Positions 53,576-62,700 of a DNA stretch of 64,000 bases are shown here, one piece after another. The stretch spans positions 26,172-90,171 of the forward strand of contig JAQBZB010000006.1 of assembly GCA_027622275.1 (NCBI GenBank), in the 5' to 3' direction. Each line of letters opens with the position of its first letter. Position 1 is the first letter of the stretch. Source of the DNA: Planctomycetota bacterium (GTDB lineage: Bacteria > Planctomycetota > Planctomycetia > Pirellulales > Pirellulaceae). Position numbers and translations under genes: made by a program. The notes below the pieces were generated by a model. It searched no databases, was not told the origin of the DNA, and saw nothing but the letters and a program-made list of their open reading frames with translations.

Positions 53576-55057
53576 ATGAGTTCCAACAACGAGCCGATCG
53601 AAATCCCGCCTCTGACCGGCATCTATGCCGAGCCGTTCTCGATGGGCAAGTTGTTTCGGATGATGAAATTCTTCGGCCCCGCGGCGGTGGTCGCTTCGCT
53701 GTCGCTGGGTGTGGGCGAGACGATCATGGTCACTGGGCTGGGAGCCTGGTCCGAGTACGGACTGTTGTGGCTGCTGGTGTTGAGCGTCGTCGTGAAAGGG
53801 ATCTTCGTCACGTATCTGATCGGCCGCTACACGGCGGTGACCGGTCAACGGATTGGACACCGGCTGGTGATGCTGCCTGGTCCGCGCGGCTGGCTATTGC
53901 TGTCGGTCATCGTTGCGGAACTGGGGCTGATTGGCATGGGGCTGACCGCCGTCGCGAAACCGTGCGGGCACTTGATCACGTACTTGTCTTACGACGCACT
54001 TCCCGGGAATCTGGCGTTCGATACGTGGGTGAATCTCTGGACCAACGTGATCTTTGCCGCGGCGATGGCGGTTAGTTTGATGAGTTCGTTCCGAATGCTC
54101 GAACGGCAACAGATCGTGATCTGCGGAGTGCTGGTGTTGGGAACGATCGTGGCCACGGTGCTCGTCAGGCCCGATGTTGGCGGCATGATCATGGGCGCGA
54201 TTCGTATCGGTCACCTGCCGGCCGCGCCGGAGTGGGGACCGACCGCGGTGCGTGCTGATTACTCCTTGAATATGGTCGTCATCTTTGGTTACATCGGCGG
54301 CAGCTTGAGCGGGCATCTGGCTTATTCGAGTTGGGTCAGCATGAGCGGATGGGGAATCAACTCGCACCCGCGGATCGACGACATTCGGCGGCGAGCGGGA
54401 GAAGGCCCGCGGATCGACTACCTGCCGGATGATCCCCAGCAAGCACGCCGCCTCCGCAAGTTGCTGTTGCCGTTGAAATGGGACTGCGGCATGGGAGCGT
54501 TCGTGTTGCTGATCGTATCGATCGCGTTCCTCGCGGCCGGCGCGACGATTCTTTATCCTCGGCAGGAGACATTGAGCGGCAACTCGTGGGAGTTGCTCAC
54601 CAAGCAGGCCAGCATCTGGCGGGAGATCCACGCAACGATGGTGCCGGTCTACTACGTGATGATCCTGGCGGCGCTATGGGGAACGCTCGCCAGCGTGCCG
54701 GAAGCGATCACACAAGTCACCAACGATTTCCTTGGCGCGATCTGGCCCCGATTCGAGGAGTTCCCAATTTGGCGGCTCAAGTGCATCATCGTCACCGGCT
54801 GCTTCGCGTTCTCGGTCATGTGGACATGGTCGGGGATCACGTTCGACTTGATGACCCAAATCGCGGCGTTCCTGACCGTCAGTCTCGGCCTGTTCGTCGT
54901 CTTCAGCTTCGTCCTGTATTTCAACATGACGTTACCGCGCGGTTATCGTCCCAGCTGGTACATCGCGGCAGCCGGCATCGCATCGGCCGCGACGCTGCTG
55001 CTGTGTGCCATCGGCGGCGGCGTGGGACTTGCACGAAAAGTGCTCGCGGGTTTTTGA
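53576..55057 (+). CDS. Nramp-like transporter lacking DPGN and MPH motifs
   Basis: 493 residues with about eleven TM helices in the Nramp/LeuT-type order. Positions where Nramp proteins have DPGN in helix 1 read ASLSLGVGETI, and the MPH of helix 6 reads GYIGGSLSGHLAYSSWVSMS. The metal ligands of classical Nramp are therefore missing, and the substrate may not be a divalent metal. Similar divergent Nramp-like genes are found in Planctomycetes. It follows the SDR gene by 15 bp, so it is in the same operon as the hydrolase, ceramidase-like and SDR genes and could move their substrate. Confidence 0.8.
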   Translation: MSSNNEPIEIPPLTGIYAEPFSMGKLFRMMKFFGPAAVVASLSLGVGETIMVTGLGAWSEYGLLWLLVLSVVVKGIFVTYLIGRYTAVTGQRIGHRLVMLPGPRGWLLLSVIVAELGLIGMGLTAVAKPCGHLITYLSYDALPGNLAFDTWVNLWTNVIFAAAMAVSLMSSFRMLERQQIVICGVLVLGTIVATVLVRPDVGGMIMGAIRIGHLPAAPEWGPTAVRADYSLNMVVIFGYIGGSLSGHLAYSSWVSMSGWGINSHPRIDDIRRRAGEGPRIDYLPDDPQQARRLRKLLLPLKWDCGMGAFVLLIVSIAFLAAGATILYPRQETLSGNSWELLTKQASIWREIHATMVPVYYVMILAALWGTLASVPEAITQVTNDFLGAIWPRFEEFPIWRLKCIIVTGCFAFSVMWTWSGITFDLMTQIAAFLTVSLGLFVVFSFVLYFNMTLPRGYRPSWYIAAAGIASAATLLLCAIGGGVGLARKVLAGF

Positions 55058-55538
55058 GTGACACGACGCGCTCGTGACGGTTGAGCGGGCAGCCACACCA
55101 GCGCCCTTGAAAATGTTAAAGTCGCAGCAAGCCACATCCGCTTGCAGCTCCAGGAGGGTTTGACAGGTGCGCGCAACGACGTTGGAGCATCTGACCAAGG
55201 TGTTGTCGTCATTGGCGCGCAGGGCGGTGCCACTCGCTAAGGACGCGATCACCTGACGCATGAGCGATATCGAGCGTGTATCACTGCGGTGACGCTCGAT
55301 GAGGGGGCTGGAAATGTCGGGAAATCAAATCGATAACAAACGGTTTCTGCAGGAGGTGTGCCATTCGTGCGCCAAACCTCCACCCCGACAGCACCAATGC
55401 CGTCGGTAGGCAAGCAGCCCTCCTGTGTGGGGCAGGCAGTGGCTGGACGGGGGTTCTGACTTTCGACCCAGTGGGCTTCATGAAAGGTCTTCGCAGCGAC
55501 TGAAGCGTCGCGACGCGGGTCATTGAACAGTAGAATGG
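55058..55538. other. Intergenic region before the kinase remnant
   Basis: About 480 bp without a gene. A hairpin with a four-base mismatch bulge is at 55269-55300 (ATCGAGCG and CGCTCGAT flanking TCAC-TGCG-GTGA). Direct words such as GGAGGTTTG/CCAAACCTCC occur but form no known element. The region immediately before the first kinase-like codons (about 55575) shows no start-associated promoter, consistent with a deletion or insertion border. Confidence 0.5.
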
Positions 55539-57482
55539 ATGCGCAGTCCGACTCATGACTCCAGTGTTAAAGGATTGCCTCCGGAACAGGTCAGCGGAAA
55601 CCTGGAGTCCATGGGGCCGTGTTGCGACATCTATAGTTTAGGTGTCATCCTGTACCAACTCTTGACAGGACGACTCCCTTTCCAAGGTGACTTACTTTCT
55701 GTGCTCTTTCAGATTGCTAACGATACGCCGGAGCCCCCGTCGCACCACCGCGCGGAAGTCGATGCGGAAGTCGATCAGATCTGCTTGAACGCGATGGCAA
55801 AGAAGGTCGAAGACCGTTTCAGCACAATGGGCGAGTTTGCCAAAGCCTTGAGCGACTATCTGAAGAAGATCAGTACTCTTCGCGCCGCCTCGGCCGAAGA
55901 TACCTTTCCGGTCGCCGACCGCGACACTCTGGCGCGGGAAGTGGTTGTACCGCCGCCGGTTTCGGTGCAAGAGCCTTTACCTGATGGAAATCCATTCGCA
56001 CAGTACGTTCGGGAAGCGGTTGCGCCAACACTCGTAACAACACCGCAACCAAAACCACCCGCTAGACCCAAGACGCCATCCAGCACCGTCGCGATACAAC
56101 GCCTTCGCAAGCCTGCCGCCATCGCAGGTGTCTTGAGTCTGACCTTGATTCTTGCCAGCGGCATTCTCTTCAAGATAAAGACTCCCTACGGGACGGTCGT
56201 CGTGGAGGCTGCTGATGGTGAGGATGTCAAAGTGGCTGTGCTGCAAGGTGGCAAAGAGGTCAGCGTGATCGACGCGGGGGGCGACTGGACGATCAAGCTT
56301 GAAGAAGGTCGGTACAACCTGGAAATCAAAGGCGGTGACGATCGCTTTGAACTCAACCTGAAAGCCATCCAAGTGGTACGTGACCAGGAGGTCAGAGTCA
56401 GCGTAAGAATGACCGAGGTCGACTTTCAGATTGATGATAGGAATCTCTTGATGGACGTAGCGTTCAGTCGTGTAAACGAGCTGCTGGCTAGGCAGGAAGT
56501 GCGGGCGGAACTGAACATCTCGGAGGCTCAGGCGGTAAGGCTGGACGCGGAATTACAGGCCCTACGCGAAGAGACAAGCAACCTTCTTCGCGTAGAGATG
56601 AGCGATGTTTCGATGGAAGACCGCAAGGAAGTGTTTGCTGAATCGCTTAAACAGACCATGGCACTCGTCGATCAGCGAGCGCCAAAACTCGTGGACGTAC
56701 TTGACAGTAACCAATCGCGGCGCCTCGTCCAGATTGTCCTGCAATGGAAGGGTCCGCGGGTGTTGCCCAGCGAGCAAATTGGAGCGAGTCTAGCACTTTC
56801 AAGTGAGCAGAAGCAGAAGATCAATGAACTGATCAAGTCCGAGGAGGAGAGACAGGACAGTGTCCCAAGAGCTGCCACGCGAGAAGAGTATTCGGACAAC
56901 TTGGCAGAACTCCACCAGGAAACCGACAATGCGGTGCTCGCCGTTCTAACTCCTCAACAGCGGGAACTGTTCGAATCGATGAAAGGCTTACCTTTCGCGG
57001 AGATCGACGTCCTGAAAGCGCGTGGGCGGCCCCGCGAAGGTCGCTCGTCACTGCGTCGGGATCAACAGGGGGGTGCTGTGATAACCCCACCGTCGGCCAG
57101 TGCGCAGGCGGCGGAACGTGTCAAAGCCGCAGAGGGCGGTGCGGTCGCGGCAGCGATGGCAGAGATTGGCCGGGCTTATGACAACTTGAAGCTGTGCCGG
57201 GACACGAAGTGGCGCAACACCGCCCAGATCGATCCCGTGCTGGAAGTCGTGGTGATCCAACATGAACTTGCCAAGGCACGGCAAAACCTAGCTGGCAGTT
57301 ATGATGAACAGTTCACGGCGTGGCTGGTAGAGGCGCAGAAAGCCGCTGCAATCTTGGAGACTACCTTGAGAGAGAATGTTCCAGTCGGCACCGACGAACA
57401 GTTCCAGAGGCTTGAGCAATCATGCCAAAAATGTCACGGGAAGTATCGCCTCAACGCCAGCGAGGTGAACAGGGTTAAGTGA
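55539..57482 (+). CDS. Kinase C-lobe remnant with TM anchor and cytochrome c'-like sensor domain
   Basis: 647 residues. Similarity starts abruptly at the kinase APE region (LPPEQVSGNLESMGPCCDIY near 13-32) and continues through SLGVILYQLLTGRLPFQG and a helix ending near 110. N-lobe, HRD and DFG are absent, so no kinase activity is possible. A Pro-rich linker leads to a TM helix at about 193-212 (AAIAGVLSLTLILASGILF). Outside lie a KTPYGTVVVEA-type beta domain (about 213-290), helical parts resembling Spy/CpxP proteins, and a C-terminal four-helix region ending in CQKCHGKYR (Cys629, Cys632, His633), the heme motif of class II cytochromes c'. The ATG at 55539 is only the first in frame. Confidence 0.75.
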   Translation: MRSPTHDSSVKGLPPEQVSGNLESMGPCCDIYSLGVILYQLLTGRLPFQGDLLSVLFQIANDTPEPPSHHRAEVDAEVDQICLNAMAKKVEDRFSTMGEFAKALSDYLKKISTLRAASAEDTFPVADRDTLAREVVVPPPVSVQEPLPDGNPFAQYVREAVAPTLVTTPQPKPPARPKTPSSTVAIQRLRKPAAIAGVLSLTLILASGILFKIKTPYGTVVVEAADGEDVKVAVLQGGKEVSVIDAGGDWTIKLEEGRYNLEIKGGDDRFELNLKAIQVVRDQEVRVSVRMTEVDFQIDDRNLLMDVAFSRVNELLARQEVRAELNISEAQAVRLDAELQALREETSNLLRVEMSDVSMEDRKEVFAESLKQTMALVDQRAPKLVDVLDSNQSRRLVQIVLQWKGPRVLPSEQIGASLALSSEQKQKINELIKSEEERQDSVPRAATREEYSDNLAELHQETDNAVLAVLTPQQRELFESMKGLPFAEIDVLKARGRPREGRSSLRRDQQGGAVITPPSASAQAAERVKAAEGGAVAAAMAEIGRAYDNLKLCRDTKWRNTAQIDPVLEVVVIQHELAKARQNLAGSYDEQFTAWLVEAQKAAAILETTLRENVPVGTDEQFQRLEQSCQKCHGKYRLNASEVNRVK

Positions 57483-57568
57483 TCGTCTTCCTGACATCGT
57501 CCCACGTCGGCAACCGTCCTGCTCTTCCACTTGATGGCATGAGAAGTGACTACGATGCGTGTCATCAT

Positions 57569-59395
57569 TTAATCTCTGACCGTTCGCGATCCGCCACAGG
57601 TCGAACATCGGCCAGTTCCCCGCCCGGCACACTGGCGACAGGTTTGTCGTCCCGTCCCATCACAGTTGCTACAAAACCGGTTGTTGCCGCCGGCACGTCC
57701 GTCGCCGCCGCACGAGGAGCACGACAGTGTCCGCCCCGCGCCGCTACAGGTCTGGCAGCGTCCTGTCCCATGACACGAAGGACAGCGCGAACGATGCCCG
57801 GATCCGGAAGAGTCGGACACAGTTGGCGACCGATCATGGCTCGCAGCAACAACACCGCGACCACCGCAGATTGCACATGGAATAGGTATGTTGTTGCGTG
57901 CGCCGACGTAGACGGTGCCGTTGTTGCAAACGTACCGATTTCCTTCGCCGGGGCACTGCTGCCATTGTTCGGACTGCGATCCATGATCTGGTGCCGCATC
58001 GTCCTGGGAGGACTTTTCCTGAATCTGTTGGCGGATCCTCCGAAGATACTGCTCTAACAGGTTCTGAGAACTCTCATTCGCCGTAACCAACCCTAGTTCG
58101 ACAAGCGCCTCGGTCACCTCGAGTTCGGCAAGCGAAGTGTCTTCGTTCTGGTGCCAGCTCATTCTGCGCTGGATCGTAGTCAAAGTGGAATGATGCGTCT
58201 CTGCGACAGCTTGCTTGGCTCGCGCCGATGCAACTTTCCAATTGTACGTCACCTTGACGAGGTCTAAACGGCCCGGAAGTAGCGTAAACGATCCCAAGAA
58301 TCTTTCCAACTCCGCACCGTTATTTCCATCCTTGGGCATTTGAGCAATTAAGATGTAGAGCCGGTGATACACCACATAAATCCGGGCCTCTGCGTGTTCG
58401 TCGTCTGAGCCTGAAAGAATTAGTCTTCGGCCTGAGAATTCAGCGAGACTGATCGAGTTCTTACTGATCAACTTGGCGCCGTTGCTATCTCGAAGCCACT
58501 CGACCAAACTGTCCAGCCCTTGCTCTCGCCTCTCGGCAATACTTGGAATGAATGTTTCTTCGTAGTCTCCGTGGTAGACTGAGAATCCGACGCTTCCATC
58601 GTGAAGGTAGAGGCTGGCTTCATGGTAGTTGTCGAGTCCGGGCAGTCTGATGGGTTCGACGGCTTCCACGGTCGGCGTACCGGGAAACAAAACCGAAAAC
58701 GCGCCGTCTGTGTCGGTGTATCGTTCCCAACGTAGCTCCCGTGCAACCGGCTCTGTTTGTACATCACGATCGCCAGTTTCCAATTCGGTCTCACGACTTG
58801 TGCCAAGGCCACGGCTTATTCGAACACGACGTGTTGCAGCGTTCTGTTCGGCTTGACGCGTAGTGCCACTGTCACGTGAAGCGTCGCGCACTTCATGTTT
58901 GGTCTCACGACCTACTGACGGCATTTGGCTCATCCTGGGTGCCGTTGTGCGCCTTGCGGTAACCTCGTGATCGGCGGTCCTTGGCTCTTGACCAGCGGTA
59001 TATTCATCGAGGAACTCGCGGCGATCTGTGTCGGCGGCTTGGTCACCGCGCTCAGCAACTGCGACCACGATGACGGTCAGAACGATGGCGAGCGTCCCAA
59101 GTCCTGCCACCGCGAACGGGATCCATCGTTGTTGAGTATCTGGCAACGACGGCGGTGTGCTGAAAGTGCTGTGCCCAGATGACACAACGACGGGTGGTGG
59201 AACCACAGGGTTCGGGCGCTGTATTCCTCTCGGCTGACAAATCGGTGGTTCTGTAGTTTGTACCGAGACACCGCTACTCAATCCACATCGCTTGATTCTC
59301 GGTGGGCCTGCCGAACATTGGATCGGAGCGCAGATTGGTGGTTTCGCCGAAGCAAACGGTGAAGATAACTCTGAGCATTCGGTTTCTTGCGACAT
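57569..59395 (-). CDS. Single-TM protein with C-terminal DnaJ-like zinc-finger repeats
   Basis: 608 residues. A Pro-rich N-terminus (about 1-90) precedes one TM helix at 91-114 (WIPFAVAGLGTLAIVLTVIV). After a charged linker, residues about 210-370 form a beta-rich domain (WERYTDTDGAFSVLFPGTPT), and a helical part follows. The last 75 residues carry at least seven CxxC pairs of the CxxCxGxG DnaJ zinc-finger type (CPSCHGTGRCQTCSGAG, CSSCGGDG, CSNCDGTG, CRQCAGRG). No J domain is present. RBS GGAGGTG precedes ATG 59395. It is divergent from the giant surface protein, and convergent with the kinase/c' gene. Confidence 0.8.
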   Translation of the reverse strand: MSQETECSELSSPFASAKPPICAPIQCSAGPPRIKRCGLSSGVSVQTTEPPICQPRGIQRPNPVVPPPVVVSSGHSTFSTPPSLPDTQQRWIPFAVAGLGTLAIVLTVIVVAVAERGDQAADTDRREFLDEYTAGQEPRTADHEVTARRTTAPRMSQMPSVGRETKHEVRDASRDSGTTRQAEQNAATRRVRISRGLGTSRETELETGDRDVQTEPVARELRWERYTDTDGAFSVLFPGTPTVEAVEPIRLPGLDNYHEASLYLHDGSVGFSVYHGDYEETFIPSIAERREQGLDSLVEWLRDSNGAKLISKNSISLAEFSGRRLILSGSDDEHAEARIYVVYHRLYILIAQMPKDGNNGAELERFLGSFTLLPGRLDLVKVTYNWKVASARAKQAVAETHHSTLTTIQRRMSWHQNEDTSLAELEVTEALVELGLVTANESSQNLLEQYLRRIRQQIQEKSSQDDAAPDHGSQSEQWQQCPGEGNRYVCNNGTVYVGARNNIPIPCAICGGRGVVAASHDRSPTVSDSSGSGHRSRCPSCHGTGRCQTCSGAGRTLSCSSCGGDGRAGGNNRFCSNCDGTGRQTCRQCAGRGTGRCSTCGGSRTVRD

Positions 59396-59705
59396 GGTGC
59401 CACCTCCGATTTGGAATTAACGACTGTCACCAGGTATCGCGTAAAAGCTGCCACAAGAGGTCCATAAAAAAATCGTGGCCGCGAGTGCTGGATCGCGCGC
59501 GTTCAGAAGTAGCGTAGGGCACGTCGACGCAACTCCTTGTATTCCTTGACATTTCCGCGCGGCAGCCAAGTCGTCTGAATTCTTATTCTCAGAAACTGGA
59601 TTTTTATGGACCTCCAGCCACCGAAAACACGCGGGTGTGTGTAGACGGGCGTTTCTCACACCGCCCGATGATAAAGCAGCTCACATTGCACAAGGTGAAA
59701 CAATC
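59396..59705. other. Divergent intergenic region before the surface protein
   Basis: 310 bp between the zinc-finger membrane protein (minus) and the surface protein (plus). TTGACA at about 59546 has no good -10 partner. Nothing else is recognised. Confidence 0.4.
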
Positions 59706-62700
59706 ATGATCTCGAAGTTGTCCAAACTGGCTCAATCGTTGTTGAAAGGTCGGAAGAATCGTCGGAGTAGGAATCGGAAGAACCGTCGCAACTCCTTTCC
59801 AACTCTTTGTCGTACGTTGCAAGCCGAGAGTCTAGAAACGCGGCTGTGTTTCTCGTCGATATTCGTCGACGACGTCAGCGCCGTGGAGGGAGATAGCGGA
59901 ACGAGCATTGTCAATGTTCGCGTGCGATTGGAGCCGCCCGCAACTGAATCGGTCACCGTAGATTTTGACATCACTGGTGGCACGGACAACCTCAACGACG
60001 ATTATTTTGCACCACGAGTCTTCACGGGATTCTCGGACCCAACGATCGTGGACAATGCTGGCCTGTCACCTAGGGAGGTTGCGGTGGGCGACGTAGACGA
60101 GGATGGCGATGCGGACTTGTTGACCGTTGATCCTAATAACTTAGTACTGAAGGTATTCCGGAACATTGGTAACGGCGATTTTACCGAACCCAGCCTGCTG
60201 CACGTCGGCGGCAACCCTGCGAGTACGCCGGAATTGATCGACTTGAACGGTGACGGCCATCTGGATGCGTTTGCGTATGTACGACATAGCCAAGGCCGCC
60301 TATATGTCTTCCCGGGAAATGGCGACGGCACGTTCGGGAGTCCTATTCAAAGTGGAACCTTGTTGTTTCTCGATCTGGCCCCTTTGGTGGTCGCCGATAT
60401 CAACGACGATGATCGGCCGGACGTCGTCGCAATCACTACCACAACCAGTTCGGATCGTGTTGTCACGGCATTCCTCAATGACGGGACAGGGCGGTTCAAT
60501 CAATCTTACTCATCGTCCAACGTTGGGGACTTTCTGGATTCACCCGCACCGAATCGAAACCCGTTGATAGATGCCGGTGACATCGACGGCGACAACCGTG
60601 CCGACATTGTGTTGACAACACAAGAGGGGAAACTGTGGATTCTCCGCGGCAACGGCGATGGTACGTTCACGCAGTCAAGCATCACGAATTCGCTCAATGG
60701 CGATCCGTTGGATTCCGTCAAGCTGGCCGATCTGAATCAGGACGGTGCCTTGGATCTCGTGATGGTCGATAGCGGCAGCGATCAGGTAGCTGTACGCCTG
60801 AACGACGGAGCGGGAAACTTCTCTTCGATCGTGGCCTATGAGGTCGGTGACTTCCCGGTCGATCTGGACGTGGCCGACGTGGATGGTGACGGCCTCGCGG
60901 ACGTTGTCACGGCCAACCAAGGGCCTCAGTTCGGTTCTTTCACACTCCTTGGCGACAGCGTGTCCCTGTTGCGCGGACTGGGAGATGGAACGTTTCTGGC
61001 CGCCGAACACTTTTCGGCCGGCAATCCATTGGCGGGCGGAACGTTTCCCAGCGACGTGGTGATCGCGGATCTCAACAACGACGACACGCCCGATCTTGTG
61101 GTCGGCCATGGCGGAGCCAGCAGCACTCAGGCGACGCTATTGCTCGGGCAATCCGAACGCATGAGCAGCGCTCGTATTGTCTTTGCCCCAGGGCAAACCG
61201 TTCAGAACATCCCGCTGGAAATCGTTGGCGACACAATGGCGGAATCGGATGAAACGATCGTGATCCGATTGAGTAATCCTGTCGGTGCCACCATCGATGA
61301 TCCTGAAGGACAGTTGACGATCGAAGATGATGATACGGTTCTCGGCAGCATCTCTGGCGTTGTATACGAAGATGTCAATGGCAATGGAGTGCGCGACGCC
61401 GACGAACCCTTATTGGCCGGTGGAAAAGTGTATCTGGACGCCAATAACGACGGCCAGCCCGAAGCCAGCTTCGTCACCGACAGTTCTGGCAATTACCTAT
61501 TCTCAAACCTGCCAGCGGGCGATTATGTGTTGCATCAGCAGTTGCAATACTCACCACAGGAGCGTTGGGTGCGGACATCACCGGCGGATGGATCGTACAC
61601 CGTCAGCTTGTCAGCAGGCCAGGATATCACGGGACGAGATTTCGGTAACTTCGAACCATACTCAATCTCCGGACATGTGTACCAAGATTTGAATGGCAAT
61701 TCTAGGTTCGATCCCAACGAGCCGGTGCTTCGCGATTTTGTTGTCTATATCGACAACAACCTCAACGGCCAACTTGACCCGGACGAGGTCTCAACCACCA
61801 GCGGCAGTGATGGACGCTATAAGTTTACGGAGGTGGACCAGGGCATTGATGGTGGGGGTGTTTTCAGCAATGTCGTCCGTGTCCTGTCCCTGCCCGGATG
61901 GAACGGTTCCGGACTCATTTTTGTCTATGCCAGTTCCGGCACCGATGTGACAGGTATCGATCGACGTGTCGCCCCGTTGCCTAACAGTATTTCCGGCCAG
62001 ACGTTCGATGATCGCAACGGCGACGGATCGCGAGACGCCGACGAATTGGGCCTAGCCAGCCACTTGGTTTACCTGGACGCCAATGATAACGGTCAGTTGG
62101 ACATGGGCGAAACGAGTACGGAGACCAACGAACATGGCTTCTATGCCTTTACCGATCTTCCGGCCGGCAACTCTGTCGTACGCGAATCGCCACAGGAAGG
62201 TTGGCTGCTGACCGCGCCGGCGGACCAGTTTTACAGCGTCAACTTGACAGCCGACCAAAGCGTCACCGGTCGTGACTTCGGCAGCCGTCAGGCGACTGAC
62301 CCGCTTCGGTTCATCGTGAAGGCGACCGATCTCGCGGGAGTGCCTATTTCGGCGGTTCCCTTGGGTGAGGACTTCTTCTTAGAAGTGCATGTGCAGGATA
62401 TCCGCACGAATGCAACGGGAGTATTCGCCGCCTATGGGGACCTTTTCTACGACAACAACAAGGTCTCAGTTAACGGCCCGCTCGAATATAGCTCCGACTT
62501 TCCGAACGCGAGGTCTGGAGCCGTGACGACTCCCGGGTTGGTCGACGAAGTTGGAGGTGTCGCGGACTTGCAAGCGAACGGCACTGATGAATTGCTCCTG
62601 GTCCGCGTCCCGTTGACGGCCGAAGCACTTGGCAGCGTCACCTTTTCTCTTGATCCGACCGATGACTTGCCTTTGCATCACGTGTTGTTGTTCGGCGCAC

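Noticed and set aside
55269..55300. Hairpin considered as an integron attC site or group II intron domain V
   Set aside because: No integrase or reverse transcriptase nearby, and the stem and bulge do not match the attC core sites or the domain V consensus.
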